Positions 36,191-46,789 of a DNA stretch of 64,000 nt are shown in pieces. Location: assembly GCF_030269925.1 (NCBI RefSeq), contig NC_085108.1, positions 372,001 through 436,000 of the forward strand, read 5' to 3'. Each line of letters starts with the position of its first letter. Position 1 is the first letter of the stretch. The position numbers and the translations under genes were made by a program. The notes below the pieces were generated by a model that saw only the letters and a list, made by a program, of their open reading frames with translations, made no database searches and had not been told where the DNA came from. Source of the DNA: Bombyx mori. Its lineage: Eukaryota > Arthropoda > Insecta > Lepidoptera > Bombycidae.

Positions 36191-39100
36191 ATGAACATGG
36201 CTAGCAACATAGCACTAGATAACGTCCAAAAATCCCATTGCCGTTTTTGTGCCGAAAACAAAGCCGAAAACGAGCTGTACGTTTTGACAAGGAACGAAGA
36301 ATTAAATGATCGAATCATGAAGATCATTGAATCCCTAAAAATTGATTTTGTTGATTTAACTAATAATAAACTGCCAAGATGCGTTTGCAGAGGGTGTTAC
36401 GCCTTTTTAGAAACGGCAGATGATTTTTTTACGAAAGCGAGAAATTCTCAACCCCTTTTGAGTGCAATGTACGAGAAGGAAAATATTCCCGAAATGACCG
36501 TTGAAGTCAAAACCGAATCGTTCGACATTGAAACCGAAGATCTATGCGAAGACGCCGATGTCGAGAGGAGGAACAACAATGAAGTTATCGATGATCTCAA
36601 TGTTAATGAATTACAGATTACACCACAGCCGCTGGTTGACGTCTTTGTGTATTCGTGGAAATCGTACAAGTGGAAATGCTTACATTGTTCTGTTGCTTTT
36701 GACTCGATGAACGACTTGAGGAACCACAGTAAATTTGACCATAAGAAATGCTTTGGTTTTAAATGCGCAGACTGCGATGAGAGATTTAACACGTTCAGTA
36801 CGTTTATCGAGCATGTTAGAGGGCATCGGGAAGACCTTAGGTATATTTTTATTTATTACAAGCGGCCCGCTCCGGCTCCGCTCGGGTCTTTAACAAAAAC
36901 TTCAACGATATTTGACGGTGTTTTATTTTTTAAAATAAAAGAACACTCATTGCGCAATAACTATAATAGTTAGCCATATGCTGTCGCGACACTTTTTGTA
37001 AATAATAATGTGTTCTACAGTCGTAGTGCATTATTTTATTCTATCATCAATAGTTTTTTCGCAGGGCAAGCGATGTAAAGAATATTTTAGGTAATTTTTT
37101 TACATCTTTGGTTACATTATTGGAGTTTTAGTATCCCTAATTTTGTAGCTTCCAAACAGTGAAAGAATTTTTAAAATCGGTTCAGTAGTTTCGGAGTCTA
37201 TTCAATACAAACAAACAAACAATTCTTTCCTCTTCATAATATTAGTAGATTAGTATAGATGAGTTTTTTTTGTTATGTAAACACCTGTTGAGGTTTCAGC
37301 GGGAAAATAGAGTAGTGGTGTGGCTGTTATTGACAAGTCGCCGCGGCGCCGTGGCCTAACTTACGCCCGGTGTGTTCATATCCTTAACATAGATAATAAT
37401 ACACTTAATATTTAAGATTCCTTAAATTTAAATTCTATGCCGGATCTGCAAGCGGGTTTCAATTTAACTAATTAAAAACGTATTTGACATACGCTTTTCC
37501 AACTGTATACATATTTGAGTTAACTTTTATGTTACCGAAAACGTTAAAAAACTCGCATTAAGCACACTGTATTGTAATTAGTACCCGCACTGGTAGAAGC
37601 CACATCTGCCTACATTCTGCCACCCAGCTATTATGTGTTCCAGCGTCTTCTGGTTAAGGTTATTTAAATTATACGTAATGATTCAGTAATATTTTGTATA
37701 TTTTGTGTGATTTAATTATTTTTTTTGCTTAGGCCGGTTTTAAATGGTTACCAGAGTCCATAGACTTTAACAACGTAAGTGTGGTTACCTCGAGACACGA
37801 GTACCAAGCTTCGATTCTATAACACAACTATAGTGGGACCTAACATAATAATTTATTTGGAACAGAGCAAGTCCTTAGTTTCTTGTCGATTGTTCTCAGT
37901 GGGATACTGGGTTCTAGTGCAGCGGACATGACGATTCAATGTCTGAAAGGCCAAATGAAACAGATTTCATTTGATTTTGGTTCTTTTGTTATATTATTAT
38001 TTTTATTGCTTAGATGGGTGGACGAGCTCACAACCCACCTGGTGTTGAGTGGTTACTGGAGCCCATAGATATCTACAACGTAAATGCGCCACCCACCTTG
38101 AGATATAAGTTGTAAGGTCTGAAGTATAGTTACAACGGCTGCCCCACCCTTCAAACCGAAACGCATTACTGCTTCACGGCAGAAATAGGCAGGGTGGTGG
38201 TACCTACCCGTGCGGACTCACAAGAGGTCCTACCACCAGTAATTACGCAAATTATAATTTTGCGGGTTTGATTTTTATTACACGATGTTATTCCTTCACC
38301 GTGGAAGTCAATCGTGAACATTTGTTGAGTACGTATTTCATTAGAAAAATGGTACCCGCCTGAGATTCGATCACGTCTTATCCTTTAGGCCACGACGACT
38401 TCACTGTTACACAATACTATTGAGACTTGGACCTAATGTTACAACGCGGGCGTGTCATTTTGTTCGCTATTGACATTGTCTTATATTTATAGGTGAGCAA
38501 GCACCGCGCTGTGGACTCGTTCAGTTTCCGGAGTGGTAGTTGTAAAGCTATCATCATTAGGCACCGTCAAGTAATGGTAGTGGACCAGTGGCGAGCTGGC
38601 ACGCGTTGGCATCACCCCGCATAGTTCAGCTGCTGAAATATGCGTTACATTTATACGTGTCAGACAACCAATGGGACATATTGAATACTTTAATATTATT
38701 TCTCGAGGCAAACAACAATATTCACGTCCTTACGGATCCATCAGATCCAATAACTCTTGCATTAGATACCTTCAGCTCTAACACTCGGAGCAGGCTTAGG
38801 GGTCCCGGTAACCGTACTCGTCGAACTCGGCAAAGAGTTCGACGTTGAACTTAACCCATGCATCAGCTCGCTGAGTTTCTCGCCGGATCTTCTCAGTGGG
38901 TCGCGATTATTCGGTTGTAGATTCATTCGCGAAACAGCTACTCTTGAGTTGTTAGGTCTTCTTTGGAGGCGCTCGGGCAGCTGTTAGCAAATCCCACCCC
39001 TCCTGGCTGAGCCTTGTTCGCCCACCTGTACTGGTGAAACTGGAAAGGCCTCCGGGCCATCAGTAATACTTCAATCATAAAAAAAACAACAATATTCACG

Positions 39101-40828
39101 CTGCCATAATTTTATTGATGTAAAAAAATGTTCTGCTGTCTAGGCATAGTAGCGTAGCGGTATTTATTTCGGTGATCAATTTTGTACAGGTATTTAAATA
39201 AGAAACCAATTCCTCAGAAATTACTGTCCGTATTGCAACAAGAGGTTCGACGACGCCGGCCAATGTATCGCGCATTTAACCGAGCACGGGATCAGCGAGG
39301 CCACAACCTGCCCCTACTGCGGCGAGATATTCCCTGCGACAGACCTCCTAGACACCCACAAGTCCATATACAAGATGGTTGAGATCCCTGAAGCCGTGAC
39401 CGCAGCGCCGACCAAGGAGCGCCCTCCAAAAGTTGAGTACAAAATTCGCAAGGGCTGGATGAGGTATAAGTGGACTTGCCAGGATTGCTTCAAGGGCTTT
39501 GAAGGTGTCGTGCCTCTGAGGGCTCACGTGCAGAAAGAGCACAAGAAATGCTTCGCCATAAAGTGTATGGACTGCAACAGAAACATGAGGAACTATGCCA
39601 AGTTCGTAGAGCACGTCCACCAGCACCAGCCGTCTCTGAAGTAAGTAGTATCGTAGGGAGCGTCTTTGGGCGGGATTTAAACAAAATGTCAAGAACTAAT
39701 TTTAACTAATAGAACTGCCGCATTCTTCTATTTTACTGTTGGTAGGACCTCTTGTGAGTCCGTGCGGGTAGGTACCACCGCCCTGCCTATTTCTGCCGTG
39801 AAGCAGTAATGCGTTTCGATTTGAAGGGCAGGGCAGCCGTTGTAACTATACTGAGATCTTAGAACTTATATCTCAAGGTGGGTGGCGCATTTACGTTGTA
39901 AATGTCTATGGACTCCAGTAACCACTTAACACCAAGTGGGCTGTGAGCTCGTCTACCCATGTAGGCAATAAAAATTACGCTGACTGACAGGCTTAGAACC
40001 TTACTAATCTTCTTTAGGAATTAACCGCTAGCTATTAATTGAGTAAAACCAGAGAGTTCTGTCTTCGTTTCCAGAGAGTTCTGTCAGTTCTGCAACAAAA
40101 GAATTCCCAGCGAGAAGAAGTTGAAGGCCCACATCGAGGAGCACACGTCGGGTCCGCAGGCGCCGTGCTACGGCTGCGGACAGATCTTCGAAGACAACAA
40201 GATCTTGAAGAAGCACATGCTTGAATATGACGCCCCCGCGCCGCCCAAAGCGCTGCAAGGGCGGGACAGGTCCTGCGACCAGTGCGGCAAGGTGCTGGCC
40301 ACGCCGGCCCGCCTCAGGACCCACAAGCTCACCCACGACCCTGACAGGCCGCGCAGCTTCATCTGCGACGTCTGCAACAAGGGCTTCCAGAGCAAAGAGA
40401 ATTTGCGATGCCACAAGAGACTACACGGGACTAAGCGGCACGTTTGCCGGATCTGCCAGCGGGCCTTCTCCCTGCAGCTGGCGCTGCTGGAGCACCTGTC
40501 CAAGCACAGCTCGTTCAAGCAGTTCGAGTGCGACCACTGCGGCAAGAGGTTCTGGTCGAAGAACCGGCTGAGGCCGCACCTCAAGTGCCACGAGGAGGTC
40601 AAGCAGTTCGTCTGCAAGACCTGCGGGAAGGGGTTCAGGTTCAACAACCTGCTGGTCGCGCACGAGCGCCAGCACACGGGCACGAGGCCGCATGTGTGCG
40701 CGCTGTGCCGCCGCGCCTTCACCATCAGGCCGCTGCTGAACAAGCACATGGTGGCGGTGCACGGCACCACGCTGGTGCAGCACGAGGCAGCCACTAGGAC
40801 CAGCAGGGACCAGGGGCGCTCCAAATAA
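36191..40828 (+). CDS. ZAD-C2H2 zinc-finger protein 2, 3 exons, 608 aa
   Basis: Paralogue of the divergent neighbour. Exons 36191-36840, 39218-39640 and 40075-40828; both introns are phase 2 and GT-AG, total 1827 nt. A second ATG, two codons on (36197), is equally possible. ZAD ligands are probably C17, C20, C66 and C69, followed by an acidic linker with VEVKTES. Then come about 14 C2H2-like units. Exon 1 ends with a two-finger module (YKWKCLHC, FKCADC) and exon 2 ends with a second version of the same module (YKWTCQDC, IKCMDC), each followed by a phase-2 intron and a finger starting NYCPYC or EFCQFC. Exon 3 is GC-rich and ends with regular fingers up to HVCALC. Presumed nuclear transcription factor, target unknown. 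Confidence 0.95.
36859..37259 (-). mobile_element. non-autonomous Helitron in ZAD gene 2 intron 1
   Basis: Begins 18 bp after the exon 1 donor (CAAGCGGCCCGCTCCGG on plus) and ends TTAGTATAGA|T. It belongs to the same family as 21869-22194 and 56598-56813. The CTAG end has become CTTG on the minus strand. Confidence 0.75.
37343..37490 (+). mobile_element. diverged Bm1 head fragment
   Basis: 'CGCCGTGGCCTAACTTACG' and later 'GGATCTGCAAGCGGGTTTCA' resemble the tRNA-like head with an insertion of about 50 bp between them. Confidence 0.5.
37504..37568. mobile_element. half copy of the 177-bp MITE
   Basis: Only the right arm remains, from TTAACTTTTATGTTACCG to GCATTAAGCACACTG. Confidence 0.75.
37718..37815 (-). 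mobile_element. diverged Bm1 3' fragment
   Basis: 'TTTTTTGCTTAGGCCGG' and 'CCAGAGTCCATAGACTTTAA' through 'CTCGAGACACGAG'. Old copy in ZAD gene 2 intron 1. Confidence 0.6.
37999..38402 (-). mobile_element. near full-length Bm1-type SINE in ZAD gene 2 intron 1
   Basis: From 'TTTTTATTGCTTAGATGGG' to 'TAGGCCACGACGACTT'. A deletion around 38363 removes part of the head between the B-box region and GACGTCTTATCC. Antisense to the host gene. Confidence 0.9.
38776..39085 (+). mobile_element. retroposon family 'D', uninterrupted copy
   Basis: Starts near ACACTCGGAGCAGGCTTAGG, includes 'AGCTCGCTGAGTTTCTCGCC' and 'TGTTAGGTCTTCTTTGGAGG', and ends 'TCAATCATAAAAAAAAC'. It gives the uninterrupted reference for the copy split by the LINE at 46.6-51.6 kb. 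Confidence 0.8.
39735..39975 (+). mobile_element. Bm1-type SINE 3' part in ZAD gene 2 intron 2
   Basis: 'TACTGTTGGTAGGACCTCTT' to 'ATGTAGGCAATAAAAATT'. It makes up over half of this 434-bp intron. Confidence 0.9.
40049..40089 (+). repeat. tandem duplication spanning the exon 3 acceptor of ZAD gene 2
   Basis: CCAGAGAGTTCTGTC occurs twice, 22 bp apart, so two AG acceptors are present (cuts before 40053 and 40075). The downstream one keeps the frame and has the better pyrimidine tract (TCTTCGTTTCCAG). The upstream one shifts the frame. Confidence 0.85.
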
Positions 40829-40829
40829 A
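40824..40829 (+). terminator. AATAAA overlapping the ZAD gene 2 stop codon
   Basis: The TAA stop (40826-40828) lies inside AATAAA. Another AATAAA is at 40903-40908 within a TGAA-rich stretch and may be the working signal. Confidence 0.55.
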
Positions 40830-40872
40830 GGGGTTCATGTTCGCGAGCTTGTCTTTGTTACTTCCTACTCCC

Positions 40873-40926
40873 AAATGAATGAATGAATGACAGAAATGAA
40901 TGAATAAATGAATGAATGAATGAATT
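40873..40926. repeat. (TGAA)n simple repeat
   Basis: Imperfect TGAA/TGAATAAA repeat just after ZAD gene 2. Confidence 0.8.
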
Positions 40927-41094
40927 ATTTTATTTCAGACAACAACAAGTCCATATGTGTACATAGTATCATTGAAACATACTTTAAATTAACAAAACCA
41001 ATCAAAAAAGATACATTTACTAAAAATAATTATTAGTTGAATACATTTCAAATATTCCATTCAACTGATACTTACTTCGAACCAACCATTATTA

Positions 41095-41518
41095 TCTATA
41101 TATTAATACGTGAATCAAAAACTTTGTATCCCTTTTTACGAAAATTGCGCGGACGGAGGAGTATGAAATTTTCCACACTTATAGAGAATATAGAGAAGAA
41201 GTGCACAATGCTAATATTTTTTTAAAATAATGCATAAAAGATACATTAAATCAATAAAGAAAACATTACACATACTACATACCATGTATTTGACGCACAC
41301 ACGCATACATACTATTTATTTATTGTCAAACTTTTGTTCTTGACGTCTGTTGTCAAATTGAGAATAGATTAAATATTGTTTGTCTTTGTTAATATTTTTT
41401 TATAGTGTAGTCTTGGCGAAATTTGTGATTATAGAAGTATAAAATACAATCATAATAGTGTACAAACTTAGAATTCCAATTAATTATAGTCGAATTTCGA
41501 CTACTGCGGGATCTCTAG
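41095..41518 (+). mobile_element. non-autonomous Helitron, 424 bp
   Basis: Preceded by A, starts TCTATATATTAATACGTGAA, hairpin TAGTCGAATTTCGACTA, ends CTAG before T. Very close to 4231-4652, so it is relatively young. Confidence 0.87.
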
Positions 41519-41867
41519 TTATTATTTAGTCCGCAAGTGAACCATGATGCAATGGTTCAAGTACCGACAATCATGTCATAAAGTAATGTAATTACACATA
41601 AATAAATATAAGTTAACGTATACTTTTATTTGTCTTTCAATCTGTACATGTTACGCCTTTGTCTACTGACTCTGGACCTAGCACCTAGGAGCCAGCCATC
41701 TCAATTGTCCAACTAGATTCTGGACTCGAGGACTCTTTCGAATCCTTGGTCCTTTATTCGTTTCTGTAAGCTGTAGGCGCGTCATGACCTGAAACTAAAA
41801 GGATGTGCTCTTGCAGGGACACGTGGCGTCAACGAATGTTGGTGGTCCATTTGTTTAGTTATGTATT

Positions 41868-42095
41868 GCCTAAATGGTTGGATGAGCTCACAGCCGACCT
41901 ACTGCTCTAATGGTCCCCGGAGCCCATAGATCAACAACGTCAACGCCGATATCTACATTGAGACATGAACGGTCTCAATATAGTACAACTGCTACCCCAT
42001 TGCAAACCAAAACGCATTATTGCTTCACGGCAGAAATAGGCGGAGTGGTGGTGTTCGTGCGGACTGGCCAGACGTCCTACCACCAGTAATTACGC
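41868..42095 (-). mobile_element. diverged Bm1-type SINE, minus
   Basis: 'TATTGCCTAAATGGTTGGATG' through 'GACGTCCTACCACCAGTAAT'. It sits in tandem with the better-preserved copy that follows. Confidence 0.75.
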
Positions 42096-42109
42096 AAATT
42101 ATATTTTGC

Positions 42110-42352
42110 CTTTTTTTTATTTATTGCTTAGATGTGTGGACAAGCTCACAGCCCACCTGGTGTTAAGTGGTTACTGGAGCCCATAGACATCTACAACGTA
42201 AATGCGCCACACACCTTGAGATATAGTTCTAAGGTCTCAGTATAGTCACAACGGCTGCCCCACCCTTCAAACCGAAACGCATTACTGCTTCACGGCAGAA
42301 ATAGGCGGGGTGGTGGTACCTACCCGTGCGGACTCACAAGAGATCCTACCAC
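42110..42352 (-). mobile_element. Bm1-type SINE, 3' part, minus
   Basis: T-rich start, 'GCTTAGATGTGTGGACAAGC' through 'GAGATCCTACCACCA'. Confidence 0.9.
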
Positions 42353-42361
42353 CACGTGCCT

Positions 42362-42460
42362 ATAACCGCATCGGAATCGCGACCCACTGAAAAGATCCGG
42401 CGAGAAATTCAGTGGGTTGTGTCTGTGGACTGGGTTGCTCGTCGAACTCTTCCTTTTTTG
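42362..42460 (-). mobile_element. retroposon family 'C' fragment
   Basis: 'CGCATCGGAATCGCGACCCA' and 'GATCCGGCGAGAAATTCAGT', fading out after 'TTGCTCGTCGAACTCTTCC'. Confidence 0.65.
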
Positions 42461-42644
42461 GTGAGAACTGGTTTGCCTGACATCTAGCGGGCGCTACGAT
42501 CAACTGCGAAATGATTGCAAACTGGTTTGTGTGCAACTATATACCAATAGATGGCGCTACTTGTGCGTTTCTAAATTACAATGTTAGGCGTAATATCATG
42601 TAATGTTGACAACGTGCTGATATCGAAATATATAAATTTTAAAT

Positions 42645-42705
42645 TCGTCGTGGCTTAAAGGATATGAGGTCCGTTATATTCCTATAGAGCGATGCGGCTG
42701 TGCGG
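42645..42705 (+). mobile_element. diverged Bm1 head fragment
   Basis: 'CGTCGTGGCTTAAAGGATAT' and 'TAGAGCGATGCGGCTG' match the tRNA-like head; nothing further follows. Confidence 0.5.
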
Positions 42706-43724
42706 ACCATAGATAATACACATAAATGAGTTATAGTTAAGCAACTCGAGCACCCAATCACCCAACAAAAATGTTTACGGGCGTTGGCCACTAGATGGCT
42801 TCGCTTTGATTAGTTTCTCATTGCTCCTGTAGATGGCAGTAACATATTACCTATCCTGTATTTTATTTTTTATGAAGGATTTTGTTTAATTTTCAGAAAC
42901 CACAAATTGTTAAAAGGAGAAACCCCATTCTGGGCCTAAGCGTTACACGAATGGGATATGTAGTGTACCAAAAAATTCGTCTATTTTGCTTGATTAACCT
43001 ATTGAAATCTTAGCTTCATTGACAATGGCCAAGTGTAGAAAATAAGTTGAATTAATTTTTTTGTTTTAAACAATCTTTGTAAACATCTGCAACACTTATT
43101 TCAATATACGTAACTAGCTCCACAGACGTGCGGATTAGAATTAGAGCATCCTATCATATCATATCATATATCATAAAATAGGATCGATTTAGTGGAAATC
43201 AAGTGCTAAAAATAATTAATACTCTTTTGCTTTAGGATAAAAGACTGTTTTTATAGGTATTTTAATCAATGTAAATAGAGTATGACCATCGAATCGTGAC
43301 ACAACTACTTACAATGGCGGCAATTCAAAATATCTACAACTGACAACGTTAAATATAGCATGAAAGGGTAGTTTTGCATTTTTAAATTAATGTGACTATG
43401 CCATAGAAAAACACAAATGTATCAAATCGTGTTATGTTATCTTTAATGTTGCCAACTGAAGATATTTTGGATTGCCGCTATTTAGTTGTGCCATGATTCG
43501 CTGGCCAGACTATAAACTTAATCTCATTGAATAACGTAACGTAAAGCACCAAAATCTACTAAGAAAAATCATTAAAAGAAATAAATAAATGTGCCATATG
43601 ACACGAAATCATGTCGGCAACTGCGGTAATTCAAAATATTTTCAACTGGCAATCTTAAATATAACATGAAAAACTCGATTTGGTACTTTGAGTTTTCTAT
43701 GGTGTAGTTACATTAATAATTTTA
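42706..43724. other. intergenic, no gene seen
   Basis: AT-rich. The sentence-like words 'GGCGGCAATTCAAAATAT' (43315) and 'CGGCAACTGCGGTAATTCA' (43615) recur, and 'GTTTTCTATGGTGTAGTT' (43692) is nearly the complement of text at 43393, suggesting an old duplicated or inverted repeat. No coding. Confidence 0.45.
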
Positions 43725-43960
43725 CTGGTGGTAGGATCTCTAGTGAGTCCGTGCCTCCCGCCCGCCGGGATTTCTGCCGTAAAGGAGTAATGCGTTTCGG
43801 TTTGAAGGGCGGGGCAGCCGTTGTAACTATACTGAGACCTTAGAACTTATATTTCAAGGTGGGTGGCGCATTTACGTCGTAGATGTGTATGGGCTCCAGT
43901 AACCATTTAACATCAGGTGGGCTGTGAGCTCGTCCACCCATCTAAGCAATAAAAAATAAA
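43725..43960 (+). mobile_element. Bm1-type SINE 3' part
   Basis: 'ACTGGTGGTAGGATCTCTAG' to 'ATCTAAGCAATAAAAAATAA', with a small rearrangement near 43755-43770. Confidence 0.88.
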
Positions 43961-44079
43961 AATAAAAAAGGCATGAAATAAAATGAAATGAAATGTGATG
44001 AGATAATATGGGAGCACGTAATGATTTATATTTTATATAAAAAAGTTATCATATAAATATCGTTTTTCATATAAAAAAG

Positions 44080-44150
44080 TTTTCATTAAAATTAAAATAA
44101 GACTGACCTAAAGGTCTTAGTTACCAGGTCATAAAATCCCTTAAAAAAAT
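44080..44150 (+). mobile_element. LINE-like 3' tail
   Basis: 'CTAAAGGTCTTAGTTACCAGG' word block ending 'TCCCTTAAAAAAATG'. Same tail as 17240-17320. Confidence 0.6.
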
Positions 44151-44699
44151 GATTTCGCGCGCAGCGCGTTTCGCATTACGTTGTTTTTAATTTTTGGCTT
44201 TCGTTCGTTTTCGTAAACAACCTAATGCGCGATTTCTCGTATTTTTATTTTCAAGCAACCTGTTGCTGCAACAGGTTTCATAAAAAATTACTCATCTTTA
44301 CTAGGAAACAGCCTCAAAAATATCGTTTTTTATTAAAATATCTCAAACAATAAACATAACCTAACATGTAAACATTGTCTGATTTTACCATTTTGGCCAT
44401 TGCTGGGAGACCTGAAAATTGGGCTCATGAAACCTTCTTAGGTATTGTAATTTATGCCCAAATTCTAGCACTGTAACGCCAGACCCAAGTTTGTATGGAT
44501 TTCGGGTTTGTCCTTTAATCAATTTGTCTATTACAAATAAAGACTTGTATGATTTCTTAATTTTGTTTTTCTTTGTTTAGTCATAATAATTAAATGCCTT
44601 AATTTTAACAACACTAAATTTAGGGGCATCCGCCAAAATATGTCGTTAGTTTCCATAAAAAAAAACTATTTGTCTTTAAAGTATCGCAGTTTCAGGGCT

Positions 44700-44876
44700 C
44701 AGTGTGCTTAGTGCGAGTTTCTTAACGTTCTCGATAGCGTAAAAGTTAACCCCATTTTATATGCAGTTGGAACAGCGCCCCTAGCGGCAAACGTAGGCAA
44801 ACGATCCCATTCCATACAAATATAAGCTAACTTTTACGCTATCGAGAACGCTAAAAAGCTCGCACTAAGCATACTG
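44700..44876. mobile_element. 177-bp long-TIR MITE, copy 3
   Basis: Same length as copy 2; arms TGCGAGTTTCTTAACGTTCT and complement, core AGCGCCCCTAGCGGCAAACG. The low divergence among copies suggests a recent burst. Confidence 0.83.
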
Positions 44877-45051
44877 GTGCGGACTTCGCAAATCAGAGGC
44901 AGCCTAATTTTTTTAATGTATCACGTAATTAATACATGTTTAGGAATGACTTCCACAATGAAGAAATAACATCGTTTGATAATAATCAAATCAAAAAATT
45001 ATAATTTGCTTAATGTTTGGTGGTAGAGCGCACGGTTAGGTACCACCAGCC

Positions 45052-45744
45052 TTCAGGGCGATCCGTGGATACCGCACCGTCTCCTTCGAGGCGGCGTGCG
45101 TTCTCGCCGGGACGCCTCCCTGGGACCTGGAGGCGGAGGCGCTCGCCGCCGATTATGCGTGGCGATGTGACCTTCGCGACAGGGGGGAACCACGTCCCGG
45201 AGAAGGAGCGATTAGAGCGCGGAGGCTCCAATCTCGGCGGTCTGTGCTGGAGGCGTGGTCTCGCCGCTTGGCGAACCCGTCAGCCGGTCTCCGGACCGTC
45301 GAGGCGGTGCGCCCGGTCCTCGCGGAATGGGCGAACCGTGACCAAGGGCGTCTCACCTTCCGGTTGACGCAGATGCTTACCGGCCATGGGTGTTTTGGCC
45401 GGTACCTGCATCGCATCGCCCGGAGGGAACCGACGATGGAGTGTCACCACTGTGACTGCGACGAGGACACGGTCGAGCATACGCTCGCATATTGCCCCGC
45501 ATGGCTGGAGCAACGCCGTGTCCTTGTCTCGCAAATAGGACCGGACTTATCGCTGCCGACCGTCGTGGCCACGATGCTCGGCAGCGATGAGTCCTGGAAG
45601 GCGATGCTCGACTTCTGCGAGTACACCATCTCGCAGAAGGAGGCGGCGGAACGAGAGAGGGAGAGCTCATCCCTCTCCGCACCTATCCGTCGCCGCCGAG
45701 CCGGGGGCCGGAGAAGGGCCTTTGCCCGACTCCGGCCCCTGTAG
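45052..45744 (+). pseudogene. C-terminal part of R1-clade ORF2 (5' truncated)
   Basis: One open frame through the truncation point, about 230 codons, to the TAG at 45742. It includes VSFEAACVLAGTPPWDLEAE, RLTQMLTGHGCFGRYLHRI and the Cys/His segment CHHCDCDEDTVEHTLAYC, the zinc-knuckle-like region following the reverse transcriptase in R1/TRAS-type elements. The endonuclease and RT domains are missing, so it is inactive. The frame has no stop, so the insertion is recent. Confidence 0.88.
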
Positions 45745-46259
45745 ATGGCGGCTTCCCCCCGGTGAAGGTCAAGGGGCGACCTGAGGGGGAGAGGCCGCGC
45801 GGCGCGCTACCAGCACTCTAGCGCGCTGCCAAGGAGTTACGAAAGAGCGACCGGTTGGCAGTGTATCGCGTCCCGACCCGGCAGGCTGGTTCTGGTCCAG
45901 CGGGGTATTCCGGGGCACCAGCGGCACTGTCTGGGCGGCCTGACGGGCTGCCGTACCGAGACGGCCGACGTTTCAGAGCCTTCGATTCGCCTCGAAGGCT
46001 CCGTCGGCTGGGCGTCCTTGGGGTGAGCCGCGCCGTCTGGTTGTAGTGTTGACCGCGGTAGCCCCCCTACCTCATCCGGGTTCTGACCTCGGAGAGGATC
46101 GGACGTCGGGTGTAAGAGTGCAGGGGAGTCGTTTAGTGGGTGGGTCCTAAAATCCTTGGGCCCGCGATCTGCTCTCAACACCTGCAGATCGTTGAGTCTC
46201 ACATACCCCGCGCGCCCCGTATGCGCGGGGACCTCGTAGGAGGTTCGGCCCCCGGCCCG

Positions 46260-46290
<31 letters not shown>
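45052..46290 (+). mobile_element. 5'-truncated R1-clade LINE, poly(A), 13-bp target duplication
   Basis: Flanked by exact GGTACCACCAGCC repeats at 45039-45051 and 46291-46303, with 31 A at the right end (46260-46290). These are direct signs of target-primed reverse transcription. The body is GC-rich, unlike its surroundings. The 3' UTR holds CCCCGCGCGCCCCGTATGCG, a GC-rich hairpin. Confidence 0.92.
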
Positions 46291-46292
<2 letters not shown>

Positions 46293-46789
46293 TACCACCA
46301 GCCTGCCTAGCTCTACCAACAAGCAAAAATCAGTTCTGATTTGAAGAGTGGGATAAACCTTATAAATACGTATCTCATTAGACAAATTGGTACCTGTCTT
46401 TGGGATTCGAACCGGCAAGTCGCATGCTCGATACGAACGCACCAGGCGTCTTAACCTTTGCACTAGGAGCAGGCTTAGGGACCTCGGTAACCGTACTCGT
46501 CGAACTCGACAAAGAGTTCGCCGTGCAATCTAACCCATGAATCAGCTCGCTGAGTTTCTCGCCGGATCTTCTCAGCGGGTCGCGATTCCGATCGCGATTC
46601 CGATTCCGATTATTTAAATTAAATAGTATAAGTTCTTTATTGTACTTATAATTGTATAAAACATATACCTAAGTGATAATATAAGTTTATTGTTACGTAA
46701 AATATTTAATTAGTGCATTTTACTGCATAATTGTAAAAAATTTTATTTTTTATTTTTACGTGGGTACTATCAATTTCTGCAATTCCAAA

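Larger units (their letters stand above)
44945..46350 (+). mobile_element. Bm1-type SINE interrupted by an R1-clade LINE
   Basis: The left part is 44945-45051 (…AATTATAATTTGC… to GGTACCACCAGCC). The right part resumes at 46291 with the same 13 bases and continues 'TGCCTAGCTCTACC'. The interior 45052-46290 is the LINE. Confidence 0.8.

Noticed and set aside
36191..36973. ZAD gene 2 as a single-exon 260-residue protein
   Set aside because: The last part is Helitron sequence; a GT donor at 36841 and a matching phase-2 acceptor at 39218 give a full zinc-finger protein.
40168..40824. Long minus-strand frame opposite ZAD gene 2 exon 3
   Set aside because: Shadow of GC-rich zinc-finger coding; no domain and no start context.
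45017..45367. A 116-codon frame overlapping the R1-clade fragment
   Set aside because: It is in another frame; the homologous frame (with LAGTPPWDLE and CHHC) is the one ending at 45744.
45052..46290. Telomere-specific TRAS/SART insertion
   Set aside because: The flanks are Bm1 sequence with a 13-bp duplication; no TTAGG repeats are present.
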